Below, in pieces: positions 1 through 7,544 of a stretch of 16,655 nt of DNA. This DNA is from an uncultured Dialister sp. GTDB lineage: Bacteria; Bacillota; Negativicutes; Veillonellales; Dialisteraceae. The stretch covers positions 1 to 16,655 of the forward strand of contig CAKQBK010000061.1 in assembly GCA_934216155.1 (NCBI GenBank), given 5' to 3'. Below the pieces are notes generated by a model. It was not told the origin of the DNA. It saw nothing but the letters and a program-made list of their open reading frames with translations, and searched no databases. Made by a program: the position numbers and the translations under genes. Every line of letters starts with the position of its first letter. The stretch's first letter is position 1.

Positions 1-72
1 CCCTGAGAACCCTGAGAACCCTGAGAACCCTGAGAACCCTGAGAACCCTGAGAACCCTGAGAACCCTGAGAA
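1..72. repeat. 9-bp tandem repeat array (F3-type arm)
   Basis: Eight perfect tandem copies of the unit CCCTGAGAA fill positions 1-72 and end 12 bp before the -35 of the promoter at 84-112. The same unit recurs at the other end of the window (16631-16655), and degenerate versions lie in 3338-3472 and 11280-11439. The array starts at base 1, so its true length is unknown. Perfect copies suggest recent expansion. It does not look coding. Confidence 0.95.
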
Positions 73-83
73 CCTTGGCATGC

Positions 84-112
84 TTAACAAATCATACCTG
101 TTGGTTTATAAT
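84..112 (+). promoter_or_regulatory. Sigma-70 type promoter for the ABC exporter gene
   Basis: TTAACA (84-89) and TATAAT (107-112) are separated by exactly 17 bp. The expected start near 119 gives a leader of about 64 nt before the ATG at 183. The promoter sits just downstream of the 9-bp repeat array. Confidence 0.7.
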
Positions 113-182
113 GTAAAGACATATTTTAACTGGTTGTTGGTTATCAATTGGCCAAAAGAGAATTTCTCTATGTGAGGTATAT

Positions 183-1919
183 ATGGTACGACGTTTTATG
201 AAATATTACAGACCCTATATGACACTGCTCATTGGTGTGATTATAGGGACCTTTGCTATGGCGGGGTTGGATCTGATATTTCCTGTGGTGGTACGAAATT
301 TGATTCATGAAGTGTTGCCAGACCATGATATGCACAAATTGTACATTGGCTCCGCTTTGTTGTTGCTTCTGTATATCTTGAATTTCGCCATTCAGTACGG
401 GGTGCAGTACTATGGTCATGTCATGAGTGCATCCATTGAGCATGATATGCGGCGGGATTTATTTGCCCATATCGAAAAGCTGTCATTCCATTATTTTGAT
501 AACGAAAAGACAGGGCAGCTTTTGTCCCGTATCACCAGCGATGTGACAGAAATCAGTGAACTCTCTTTCCGCGGACCAAACGATGTGCTTCTTTGCGGTG
601 TCATCATGGCAGGGACACTCATTGTGATGCTCATTATGAATTGGCAGCTGGCGCTGATTATTGGCACGTTGCTGATTGCGAAAAGCATTCATACTGTACA
701 AATCAATAAAAAGATGAAAGGGGCTTTTCGTAAAAATCGCGCCAAAGCAGGGGAAGTCAGTGCTCGCGTAGAAGAAAGCCTTTCTGGGATTCGTCTGGTG
801 AAAGCTTTTGCACAGGAAAAATTTGAACTGCATCGCTTCATTGATAAAAGTATCGAACTGCGAGATACCCGTTTCGCATCCAATAAACTTATCGCCTATT
901 TTTCTGGCAGTATCAATTTCTTTACAAATTTCGTTAATGTGGTGGTGATTTTGGCTGGCGGCTATATGATCAATGCAGGAACTTTACAAATTTCCGATTT
1001 CGTAGCGTTCCTGCTGTATGTGAATATTTTCATGCGACCTGTGTTCCGTCTCACCATTTTGGCGGAAGTATACCAGCGTGGTATGGCTGGCTTTCATCGA
1101 TTTGAAGAAATCATGCATACCGAACCGTCCATTACCGATCCTGACCATCCTTTGGAACTGAAAGAAGTGAAAGGGGACATCGATTTCAAAGGTATGTCCT
1201 TTGGCTATGATGCAGGACGGACTATTTTGCATGATTTGAATTTTGAAATTCCGTCTGGAAAAACAGTAGCCTTCGTTGGCGAAACAGGAGCGGGCAAAAG
1301 TACTTTGGTTTCTTTGCTTCTTCGCTTCTATGAACCAACGAAAGGAACCATCACGTTGGATGGTCATGACCTATCTGCTTTTCGCCAGCAGGATTTAAGA
1401 AGAAAAATTGGTATCGTGCAACAGGATGTATTCCTCTTCGGGGATACCATTGCGGAAAATATCGCCTATGGGAAAGAAGGCGCCACAGAAGAAGAAATTG
1501 AACGAGCCGCCAAATTGGCAGCAGCGGACGATTTCATTCGGGCGCTTCCTAATGGATATGAAACCAAAGTGGGCGAACGGGGCGTGAAACTCTCCGGCGG
1601 ACAGAAACAGCGTATCGCCATTGCCAGAGTGTTTCTGAAAAATCCACCGGTAGTCATTTTTGACGAAGCCACATCGGCTTTGGACACCCAGACGGAGAAA
1701 AAGGTGCAGGAAACATTGGACCAGCTGGCAAAGAACCGCACCACCATCATCATCGCCCATCGTCTGTCTACCGTAAGAAATGCGGATTGCATTTACGTGC
1801 TCGACCAGGGACGATTAATTGAAGCCGGCAATCATGACGCTTTGATGGCCAAGAAGGGGAAATATTATAGCCTCTATGAAGCACAGAAGAAAAAGGGAAA
1901 TATGGTGACTGGTGACTAG
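183..1919 (+). CDS. ABC exporter half-transporter (MsbA/BmrA-like, membrane domain fused to ATPase)
   Basis: This 578-residue protein has an N-terminal six-helix ABC transmembrane domain (about 1-310) fused to a nucleotide-binding domain (about 330-570). ATPase motifs are intact: Walker A GETGAGKST at 366-374, Q-loop near 413, signature LSGGQKQR at 470-477, Walker B VVIFDEAT at 490-497 with its catalytic Glu, D-loop SALD at 498-501 and H-loop His526. Such proteins dimerise in the inner membrane and export lipids, peptides or drugs; the substrate cannot be read from sequence. No second half-transporter is adjacent, so a homodimer is likely. The start at 183 has GAGGT 4 nt upstream; Met6 is an alternative. 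The last codons (MVTGD-stop) are made of the 7-bp repeat that begins here, so the C-terminal tail looks repeat-derived. The neighbouring aldolase gene gives no functional clue. Confidence 0.93.
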   Translation: MVRRFMKYYRPYMTLLIGVIIGTFAMAGLDLIFPVVVRNLIHEVLPDHDMHKLYIGSALLLLLYILNFAIQYGVQYYGHVMSASIEHDMRRDLFAHIEKLSFHYFDNEKTGQLLSRITSDVTEISELSFRGPNDVLLCGVIMAGTLIVMLIMNWQLALIIGTLLIAKSIHTVQINKKMKGAFRKNRAKAGEVSARVEESLSGIRLVKAFAQEKFELHRFIDKSIELRDTRFASNKLIAYFSGSINFFTNFVNVVVILAGGYMINAGTLQISDFVAFLLYVNIFMRPVFRLTILAEVYQRGMAGFHRFEEIMHTEPSITDPDHPLELKEVKGDIDFKGMSFGYDAGRTILHDLNFEIPSGKTVAFVGETGAGKSTLVSLLLRFYEPTKGTITLDGHDLSAFRQQDLRRKIGIVQQDVFLFGDTIAENIAYGKEGATEEEIERAAKLAAADDFIRALPNGYETKVGERGVKLSGGQKQRIAIARVFLKNPPVVIFDEATSALDTQTEKKVQETLDQLAKNRTTIIIAHRLSTVRNADCIYVLDQGRLIEAGNHDALMAKKGKYYSLYEAQKKKGNMVTGD

Positions 1920-2177
1920 GGATTAGGCCTCGTGTCCACTGTCCACTTATGAAAAAGTTTCATGTGAATCTTTTCTAAAAAGGTTAGCCCTACGGGCAGG
2001 TTATGTCGTATGATTTCTTTTGTTGTTAATATCATGTAATGCATAGAGAAAAGGGGTATACAAGGTTATGGAATTACGTATTCTCATGACCTTGTATACC
2101 CCTTTTTCATTGTGTCTATAGCAGGATATTTTTTATCCAGTTTCTCCGTGTCACCAGTCCCTAGTCACTAGTCACCA
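1904..2177. repeat. 7-bp repeat arms (F1-type) enclosing the terminator between convergent genes
   Basis: The left arm (about 1904-1927) reads as heptamers of the GTGACTG/GTGACTA/GGGATTA type, followed by GTCCACT units to about 1947. The right arm (about 2152-2175) carries the complementary heptamers (CCCTAGTCACTAGTCACC) and stops next to the stop codon of fba. The arms can pair over about 18 bp with one mismatch, enclosing the terminator hairpin at 2048-2107. There is no gene in the spacer. Confidence 0.85.
2048..2107. terminator. Bidirectional intrinsic terminator between the ABC exporter gene and fba
   Basis: An 18-bp perfect stem pairs 2049-2066 with 2089-2106 and extends inward through G-U-tolerant pairs. 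A run of T follows on the plus strand (2103-2107) and A's (2049-2052) give the matching T run on the minus strand. It can serve both converging genes. The arm includes AAGGTTATG, which resembles the F2 repeat arms. Confidence 0.88.
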
Positions 2178-3110
2178 TTAAATCGTATGCGCAGAGCCAA
2201 CAACGGCTTCAATCTTGTGCATAACCATCTGTTTTACTGCTTCTCTAGCTGGTTTCAGGTAGCCTCTCGGATCGAAGTTGGACGGATCTTTTACCAGAGC
2301 TTCGCGAATGGCACTGGTCATAGCCAGGCGGATATCGGTATCGATATTGATTTTGCAAACCGCCATGGTAGCTGCTTTACGAAGCATATCTTCCGGTACG
2401 CCTTTGGCGCCCAGTACTTTACCGCCATACTGGTTGCATTTTTCTACAAATTCCGGAATGACTGTGGAAGCGCCGTGGAGAACGATCGGATAGTTCGGAA
2501 GCAGTTTGCCTACTTTTTCCAGTCTTTCATAGTCCAGGTAAGGATCGCCTTTGTATTTATAAGCGCCGTGGCTGGTTCCGATAGCGATAGCCAGGGAATC
2601 ACAACCGGTCAGTTCTACAAATTCAGCAGCTTCTTCTGGATCGGTGAAGATCGCATCTTTGGCATCGACACTGACCATATCTTCTACACCAGCAAGGCGG
2701 CCCAGTTCTGCTTCCACCACTACGCCTTTGTCATGGGCGTATTCAACAATCTGCTTGGTTACCTTTACGTTTTCTTCAAAAGGATGTTTAGAGCCATCAT
2801 ACATGACAGAAGTGAATCCGCCATCGATGCAGGCTTTACAAATTTCAAAAGAAGAACCATGGTCCAGGTGGAGACAGGTCGGGATTTCTGGATAATCCTG
2901 AAGTGCAATCTTTACCAGTCCTACAATGTATTCCTGGCCAGCATAATTTCTAGCACCTTCAGAAGCTTGCAGAATGACAGGAGACTGTTCTGCTTTGGCA
3001 GCTTCCATAATTCCCTGGATAATTTCCATGTTGTTTACATTGAAAGCACCAATGGCATAATGACCTTCATATGCTTTCTTAAACATTTCAGTGGTTCCTA
3101 CGAGCGGCAT
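2178..3110 (-). CDS. fba: Class II fructose-bisphosphate aldolase
   Basis: The 310-residue cytoplasmic enzyme cleaves fructose 1,6-bisphosphate to glyceraldehyde 3-phosphate and dihydroxyacetone phosphate in glycolysis, and runs in reverse in gluconeogenesis. Class II, zinc-dependent identity is shown by HLDHG at 81-85 (catalytic Asp83, Zn ligand His84), EAELG at 133-137, GTSHGAYK with His181, LHGAS with His212 and the phosphate-binding NIDTD at 255-259. Length and order of motifs are normal for the family. Tagatose-bisphosphate aldolases share this fold, but no sugar-catabolic genes are nearby. The ATG at 3110 is preceded by AGGAAGG at 3118-3124 (minus sense), 7 nt away. It appears monocistronic, with its own promoter candidate at 3201-3229 and the shared terminator at 2048-2107. 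Confidence 0.95.
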   Translation of the reverse strand: MPLVGTTEMFKKAYEGHYAIGAFNVNNMEIIQGIMEAAKAEQSPVILQASEGARNYAGQEYIVGLVKIALQDYPEIPTCLHLDHGSSFEICKACIDGGFTSVMYDGSKHPFEENVKVTKQIVEYAHDKGVVVEAELGRLAGVEDMVSVDAKDAIFTDPEEAAEFVELTGCDSLAIAIGTSHGAYKYKGDPYLDYERLEKVGKLLPNYPIVLHGASTVIPEFVEKCNQYGGKVLGAKGVPEDMLRKAATMAVCKINIDTDIRLAMTSAIREALVKDPSNFDPRGYLKPAREAVKQMVMHKIEAVVGSAHTI

Positions 3111-3200
3111 AATGATACCTTCCTTTCAGCTACGTTTTGAAATAGTATACACACTATATGAGCTTTTATGGAAATAAAAGTTATATATTTACCTTTCCTT

Positions 3201-3229
3201 ATTATACTGAATGGTACTTTATATTTCCA
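3201..3229 (-). promoter_or_regulatory. Candidate promoter for fba
   Basis: Read on the minus strand, TGGAAA (3224-3229) and TATAAT (3201-3206) are separated by 17 bp. The -10 is perfect but the -35 is weak. The resulting leader would be about 85 nt and AT-rich. Confidence 0.5.
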
Positions 3230-3257
3230 CTTCTTTTTAAGAATAATTTTCAGGAAA

Positions 3258-3290
3258 TGGTGGCTAGGGATTAGTAGCTAGGGGTTGGGG
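3258..3290. repeat. Degenerate 7-bp repeat cluster (F1-type arm)
   Basis: Units GTGGCTA, GGGATTA, GTAGCTA and GGGGTTG follow one another with a 7-bp period in the fba-yajQ spacer. No complementary arm was found close by, so this looks like a solitary arm. Confidence 0.7.
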
Positions 3291-3337
3291 GAATGGCATT
3301 GAGTTAAGTGAGATATGCGATGATTCAGCTTGGGAAA

Positions 3338-3472
3338 AGGTTCTGAAGGTTCTAAGGGTACAAAGGGTTCTCACGTTCCTCGCATGAGCTAATATACACT
3401 GGTGTTATTATCTCATTCAGGGCCCCTCAGAACCCTCAGAACCTTTAGTACCCTTAGAACCTTCAGATTATT
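3338..3472. repeat. F3 palindromic element (9-bp arms around a conserved core)
   Basis: The left arm (about 3340-3375) contains GAAGGTTCTAAGGGTAC and the right arm (about 3420-3470) its complement GTACCCTTAGAACCTTC, so the element can form a long hairpin. Arms are degenerate 9-bp units (AGAACCCTC, AGAACCTTT, AGTACCCTT). The loop region (about 3370-3425, read on the minus strand) matches the core of the element at 11280-11439 over about 55 bp at roughly three quarters identity, including CTGAATGAGAT at one end and AACGTGAGA at the other. The rest of the 3111-3641 spacer is AT-rich and holds no gene I can support. Confidence 0.85.
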
Positions 3473-3521
3473 TTGGTTCAATCTATTGAATTTCACAAGA
3501 AATTGGATTTTATCCAAAATT

Positions 3522-3553
3522 TTGAAATATATATTTCTTAAGTATGATACAAT
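3522..3553 (+). promoter_or_regulatory. Weak candidate promoter for yajQ (and possibly the cbi genes)
   Basis: TTGAAA at 3522-3527 is followed by TATGAT at 3543-3548 (15-bp gap) and TACAAT at 3548-3553 (20-bp gap). Neither spacing is ideal. This AT-rich stretch is still the most promoter-like sequence between fba and yajQ. Confidence 0.3.
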
Positions 3554-3641
3554 AAGTAAGTATGAGTTAAATGGGAAATTGTTTCTGTTCCAAAGAATAG
3601 CAGAACAATGCAATTTTCTAGTCCCCCAACAGGAGGTCAAA

Positions 3642-4133
3642 ATGGCAAAGGATTATTCTTTCGATGTAGTATGTCGCACTGATTTACAGGAAGCGGCCAA
3701 TGCGGTGAACCAGGCTGCTAAGGAAATCGGCACCCGCTATGATTTCAAAGGCAGCAAAAGTTCTGTTATATTGGATGGTGACAAAATCACTTTGATTGGT
3801 GATGATGATTTCAAACTGAAGCTGGTGAAGGACATCATTCATGGCAAACTGGTAAAACGTGGTATTTCTTTGAAAAATCTGAAGGAACAGAAGAAGGAAG
3901 CCGCAGCCGGTGGCACCGTACGTCAGGTACTGGAACTGCAGAATGGTATTTCTTCTGATATGGCAAAAGATATCGTGAAGCGCGTGAAGGCATCCAAAAT
4001 TAAAGTGGCAGCCAAAATCAATGGGGATGAAGTCCGCGTCAGCAGCAAAGATAAGGATTGTCTTCAGGAATGTATCCAGTTCCTGAAGCAGCAGGATCTG
4101 CCAGCAGATTTGCAATTTGTGAATTATAGGTAG
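3642..4133 (+). CDS. yajQ: YajQ family nucleotide-binding protein (UPF0234)
   Basis: The 163-residue protein matches the usual family length. It starts MAKDYSFDVV and has the conserved YDFKG segment at about 33-37 and the tail LPADLQFVNYR. YajQ proteins have two ferredoxin-like halves and bind nucleotides or nucleic acid. A Xanthomonas homologue is a cyclic-di-GMP effector, so a regulatory role is possible but not shown here. The start is chosen at 3642 because AGGAGG lies at 3631-3636. The reading frame stays open 80 codons further upstream, but that part is translated F3 repeat and spacer. It lies 96 bp before cbiD with no recognisable terminator between, only a 7-bp-repeat hairpin, so cotranscription with the cbi genes is plausible. 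Confidence 0.93.
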   Translation: MAKDYSFDVVCRTDLQEAANAVNQAAKEIGTRYDFKGSKSSVILDGDKITLIGDDDFKLKLVKDIIHGKLVKRGISLKNLKEQKKEAAAGGTVRQVLELQNGISSDMAKDIVKRVKASKIKVAAKINGDEVRVSSKDKDCLQECIQFLKQQDLPADLQFVNYR

Positions 4134-4209
4134 TTAGCGGTTAACAGTTAATAGTTGACGGTTACTGGTAGACAATACCGTCAACTGTAAACTGCTAACT
4201 GTTAACCAT
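4134..4209. repeat. 7-bp repeat hairpin between yajQ and cbiD
   Basis: Left heptamers GTTAGCG, GTTAACA, GTTAATA, GTTGACG face right heptamers GTCAACT, GTAAACT, GCTAACT, GTTAACC. Shared complementary blocks include GGTTAACAGTTA and AGTTGACGGT. The array starts directly at the yajQ stop codon and ends 12 bp before the cbiD ribosome binding site. This locus uses a GTTAACA sequence flavour not seen in the other heptamer loci. Confidence 0.88.
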
Positions 4210-4229
4210 TAGCACAAATAGGAGGAGTT

Positions 4230-5345
4230 ATGAAACCAGAGGAAATGATAGGGAAGACGCTCAGGGAAGGTCATACCACAGGAGCTACGGCTACCGGGGC
4301 TATGAAAGCAGCGCTTCTGGCTATCAGAGGAGAATTTCCTGACCAGGTGACAGTTTTATCACCCCAACGGACAGAGCTGACCATTCCGGTGGATTCTGCC
4401 CATGCAAAGGGACGGGTGGGGGAAGCCACTTGTCTCAAAGATGGCGGGGACGATGTGGATTGCACCCATGGCACAGCCATTATTGTGAAGGTGGAATTGA
4501 CCGATACCCCAGGTCTTGTTTTAAAAGCAGGCAAAGGGGTCGGCACGGTGACAAAACCGGGATTGCAGGTGCAGGTAGGGAAGCCGGCCATCAATCCGGG
4601 GCCGCAAATTATGATGCGCTATGTGTATGAAGAACTGGTAGAAAAAGACCAGGGCTGCATTGTGACCGTATCTATCCCGAAAGGGGAAGAACTGGCCAAG
4701 CAAACCTTGAATCCTACACTGGGGGTCATGGGCGGTATTTCTGTCTTAGGGACCACTGGGATTGTAAAGCCTATGAGTGAAGAGGCGTACAAGAAATCTT
4801 TGGCCCCGCAGGTACCGGTGGTTTGGGCCAGTGGGATTCGTACCGCTGTCCTGTGTCCGGGGCGTATCGGCGAAACTGCGGCCAAAACCATGGGTATTCC
4901 CACCGATGCCATTATCGAAACCAGCAATTTTATTGGTTTCATGATGGAACAATGTGTGGCTGGCGGGTTTACCAAAATGCTTCTGATTGGTCACATGGGA
5001 AAATTGGTGAAAGTGGCATCAGGCAGTTTCCATACGTACAATAGAAATAGTGATGGCCGCATGGAAACCATGGCAGCCTATGCTGCTATGAATGGCGCGT
5101 CCACCGATGTGGTACGTGAAATCATGTGCTGTACCACCACCGATGGGGCGGCTACCATTGTGCATCGAGAAGGTTTGGACTGCATTTATCAGGAAATGGC
5201 AGAACGGGCCCAAGTACGTTCTGAACGCTACATTTTCGGTAAAGCAAAGATTGGCGTGATTTTTGCCGCTATGGATGGCACCATTCAGGCGGTAAGTAGT
5301 CATGCAAAGGAGATTTTGGAAGAAGAAAAATGGAACATACATTAA
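4230..5345 (+). CDS. cbiD: Cobalt-precorrin-5B C1-methyltransferase CbiD
   Basis: The 371-residue protein is CbiD, which uses S-adenosylmethionine to methylate C1 of the ring-contracted cobalt-precorrin-5B to give cobalt-precorrin-6A in the anaerobic B12 pathway. The N-terminal GHTTGATATGA (about 14-24) is the family hallmark, followed by the NPGPQ stretch near 120 and the GxxGKLVKVASG segment in the second half. CbiD is unrelated to the canonical Cbi methyltransferase fold. Length is typical. GGAGGAG (4221-4227) precedes the ATG. It is the first cbi gene of the run, and its 3' end overlaps cbiE by 16 nt, implying translational coupling. No cobalamin riboswitch was recognised upstream. Confidence 0.96.
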   Translation: MKPEEMIGKTLREGHTTGATATGAMKAALLAIRGEFPDQVTVLSPQRTELTIPVDSAHAKGRVGEATCLKDGGDDVDCTHGTAIIVKVELTDTPGLVLKAGKGVGTVTKPGLQVQVGKPAINPGPQIMMRYVYEELVEKDQGCIVTVSIPKGEELAKQTLNPTLGVMGGISVLGTTGIVKPMSEEAYKKSLAPQVPVVWASGIRTAVLCPGRIGETAAKTMGIPTDAIIETSNFIGFMMEQCVAGGFTKMLLIGHMGKLVKVASGSFHTYNRNSDGRMETMAAYAAMNGASTDVVREIMCCTTTDGAATIVHREGLDCIYQEMAERAQVRSERYIFGKAKIGVIFAAMDGTIQAVSSHAKEILEEEKWNIH

Positions 5346-5956
5346 TTGTAGCTGGCATTGGCCCAGGAAATCGGGATTATATTCTTCCGAAAGCCTTACG
5401 GGCCATCGAAAAGGCCCATTACTTGGTGGGCGGCCGGCGAGCTCTTTCTGATTATGCCTCGGAGCATCAGGAAACCTATCCTATTACAGGGAAGTTATCC
5501 CTTCTGGCAGAGTGGCTGGAACAGGCTTTAACAAAAGATGATGTGGTGGTCATGGTCAGCGGGGATCCTGGCTATTACAGCTTGCTTCCATGGTTGAAGA
5601 AACGGTTTCCTTCTCATCCATTGGAAGTTATTCCTGGTATTTCTTCTGTACAGGCTGCTTTCTGCCTGATACAGGAACCCTGGCAGGGGGCGCAGTGGCT
5701 TTCTTTCCATGGTCGCATGCCAGAAGAACAAGATACTCGCTATGAAGCAGGACGGAAATTGGCATTTCTGACCGATCATGAACAGAATCCATCATTTATT
5801 GCCAAGTATCTGATCCAGCGGGGATGGCCGGAGGAAACGAAAGCCTATGCTTCAGAACATATTTCTTATGAGAATCAGCATATTGCCGGTTCGACCTTGA
5901 AAGAGCTGACGGTTCTTCCTGGGTTTGGTGAATCCGTCATGGTGGTGATAGGGTAA
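5330..5956 (+). CDS. cbiE: Cobalt-precorrin-7 C5-methyltransferase CbiE
   Basis: The 208-residue protein has the tetrapyrrole methylase fold: the GIGPG S-adenosylmethionine loop at 9-13, SGDPGYYS at 77-84, IPGISS at 101-106 and LTDHEQNP at 147-154. CbiE methylates C5 in the step partnered with CbiT. Many organisms fuse the two as CobL; here they are separate but contiguous, the stop TAA being immediately followed by the cbiT ATG. The start lies inside cbiD (16-nt overlap). The chosen ATG leaves only eight residues before the GIGPG loop, as expected. Confidence 0.95.
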   Translation: MEHTLIVAGIGPGNRDYILPKALRAIEKAHYLVGGRRALSDYASEHQETYPITGKLSLLAEWLEQALTKDDVVVMVSGDPGYYSLLPWLKKRFPSHPLEVIPGISSVQAAFCLIQEPWQGAQWLSFHGRMPEEQDTRYEAGRKLAFLTDHEQNPSFIAKYLIQRGWPEETKAYASEHISYENQHIAGSTLKELTVLPGFGESVMVVIG

Positions 5957-6529
5957 ATGCAATTTGGCATCAAAGACGAGGAGTTTATTCGGGGAAAGGT
6001 ACCGATGACGAAAGCAGAGATTCGTGCCATGGTGATGGTTAAGGCAGGAATCCAACCGGAGGATACGGTAGCTGACATCGGTGCAGGTACAGGGTCCCTC
6101 TCCATTGAAGCCGCTCTTTGTGCGACAAAGGGAGAGGTATACTCCATTGAAAGAAATTTGGAGGGCATCGAACTGATTTCAAGAAATGCGGAAAAGTTCG
6201 GCTGCCACAATATCCAGACTATCGCAGGCACCGCACCGGAAGCGATGGATGCATTGCCGGAAAAACTGGATGTGATTATCATCGGTGGTTCTTCTGGAAA
6301 TATGCATGAAATTCTCGACCGCTGTGAAGCACTGCTTCCTGTGGGAGGGCGCATCGTGCTGACCGCAGTCACTGTGGAAACCACAGGAGAAATTGTGAAA
6401 GAATTTGAAGACCGTCCGTTTGATTTGGAAGGCTTCCAGATGCAAATCAATCGGCTCAAGAAATTGGGGCATTACCATTTGTATGACCCGCAGAGCCCGA
6501 TTTTCATTTTTACAGCAGTAAAAAAATAG
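5957..6529 (+). CDS. cbiT: Cobalt-precorrin-6B C15-methyltransferase (decarboxylating) CbiT
   Basis: The 190-residue protein is a class I Rossmann methyltransferase, unlike the other Cbi methylases. The N-terminal GIKDEEFIRGKVPMTK segment is typical of CbiT and ADIGAGTGSLSIEA (39-52) is the S-adenosylmethionine motif I. CbiT methylates C15 and removes the C12 acetate carboxylate. The ATG follows the cbiE stop with no gap and has only a weak purine-rich upstream sequence, so translation probably depends on coupling with cbiE. Its TAG stop is the first contact with a 7-bp-repeat hairpin that fills the spacer before cbiF. Confidence 0.95.
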   Translation: MQFGIKDEEFIRGKVPMTKAEIRAMVMVKAGIQPEDTVADIGAGTGSLSIEAALCATKGEVYSIERNLEGIELISRNAEKFGCHNIQTIAGTAPEAMDALPEKLDVIIIGGSSGNMHEILDRCEALLPVGGRIVLTAVTVETTGEIVKEFEDRPFDLEGFQMQINRLKKLGHYHLYDPQSPIFIFTAVKK

Positions 6530-6582
6530 TAGCTAGGGATTGGTAGGTAGGAATTAGGTCTAATCCCTAGCCACTAATCCCT
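6530..6582. repeat. 7-bp repeat hairpin between cbiT and cbiF
   Basis: Arms 6535-6557 and 6560-6582 are 23 bp each, match at 19 positions as an inverted repeat and leave a 2-nt centre. Each arm is a run of AGGGATT/GGTAGGT-type heptamers. The array begins right at the cbiT stop codon. No T run follows, so it is not an obvious terminator. Confidence 0.88.
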
Positions 6583-6607
6583 CATATAAATTGAGGAGGA
6601 ATCAATT

Positions 6608-7378
6608 ATGGGAAAATTGTATTTTATTGGTGCAGGCCCTGGAGATCCAGAACTGATTACTGTGAAAGGGCAGCGTCTCATCGGGGAAGCCGATGTGATT
6701 ATCTATGCTGGTTCTCTGGTCAATCCTGAAATTTTGAAATATGGTAAAAAAGGTGCTGAAGTGTACAACAGTGCTACCATGAACTTGGATGAAGTGCTGA
6801 AGGTAGAAATCGAAGCACTGAACGCTGGAAAGCTGGTCGCTCGTGTACACACCGGTGACCCAGCTATTTATGGTGCTATTCAGGAACAGATGGATGGCCT
6901 TCGTGCAGCAGGAATCAAAGAAGACCAGTTTGAAGTCATTCCAGGGGTCAGCTCTTTCTTGGCTACCGCAGCGGCTTTGAAACAGGAATATACTCTGCCA
7001 AGCATTTCTCAGACCGTCATCATTACTCGTATGGAAGGCCGTACTCCGGTACCGCCGAAAGAAAAATTGGCACTTCTGGCCGCTCACCAGGCGACCATGT
7101 GCATTTTCCTCTCCGTACAGGCTATCGACCAGGTCATGGCTACCTTGAAAGATGGCGGCTATCCAGGAGATACTCCAGTGGCTATCGTAGCTCGTGCTAC
7201 CTGGCCAGACCAGAGAATTTTCCGCGGCACCATTGATACCATTGCAGAAATTCTCCACCAGGCTGGCGTCGTTCGTCAGGCCATGATCGTAGTTGGCAAA
7301 GTACTGGACACCGATTATGAACTGTCCAAACTGTACGACAGCAAGTTCACAACCATGTTCAGAAAAGGTACTGACTAA
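6608..7378 (+). CDS. cbiF: Cobalt-precorrin-4 C11-methyltransferase CbiF
   Basis: The 256-residue tetrapyrrole methylase carries GAGPGDPELIT at 8-18, HTGDPAIYGA at 81-90, IPGVSSF at 111-117 and TRMEGRTPVP at 140-149, the last being characteristic of CbiF/CobM. It methylates C11 of cobalt-precorrin-4. GAGGAGGA lies about 8 nt before the ATG at 6608, so this gene has a strong independent ribosome binding site. The length is normal. It is flanked by two repeat-filled gaps, 78 bp upstream and about 165 bp downstream, the only substantial breaks inside the cbi run. Confidence 0.96.
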   Translation: MGKLYFIGAGPGDPELITVKGQRLIGEADVIIYAGSLVNPEILKYGKKGAEVYNSATMNLDEVLKVEIEALNAGKLVARVHTGDPAIYGAIQEQMDGLRAAGIKEDQFEVIPGVSSFLATAAALKQEYTLPSISQTVIITRMEGRTPVPPKEKLALLAAHQATMCIFLSVQAIDQVMATLKDGGYPGDTPVAIVARATWPDQRIFRGTIDTIAEILHQAGVVRQAMIVVGKVLDTDYELSKLYDSKFTTMFRKGTD

Positions 7379-7383
7379 AAAGC

Positions 7384-7527
7384 AGTGAGAAGTGAGTAGT
7401 GAGAAGTTAGAAATGGTGGTAGGGACGCACAATTCATAAAGCGTCGCTGCTATGTATGAAAATGGATGTTAGGGATTGGAAAGAAATGACTAATCCCTAG
7501 TCACCAGTCACGAGTCACTAATCACTA
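7384..7527. repeat. F1 composite repeat: heptamers, GC core, opposing heptamers
   Basis: Left heptamers GTGAGAA, GTGAGTA, GTGAGAA, GTTAGAA lead into a core (about 7413-7450) containing GGTGGTAGGGACGCACAATT and then AGCGTCGC. Opposing heptamers (about 7488-7526: CCCTAGT, CACCAGT, CACGAGT, CACTAAT) follow. The core matches the cores at 11461-11492, 13370-13403 and 14672-14775. The left arm starts 5 bp after the cbiF stop. Confidence 0.85.
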
Positions 7528-7544
7528 AAAAGAGGTGAATGCCA

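Noticed and set aside
1..72. CRISPR or telomere-like array
   Set aside because: The units are 9 bp, head-to-tail and without spacers; it is a simple tandem repeat.
2187..3140. 317-codon open frame on the plus strand opposite fba
   Set aside because: It is antisense to an unmistakable class II aldolase, its product resembles no known protein, and it has no supporting ribosome binding site.
3402..3641. In-frame 80-codon upstream extension of YajQ
   Set aside because: It translates F3 repeat sequence (LRTLRTF-type peptide), and a strong AGGAGG sits just before the 3642 ATG, which gives the normal 163-residue family length.
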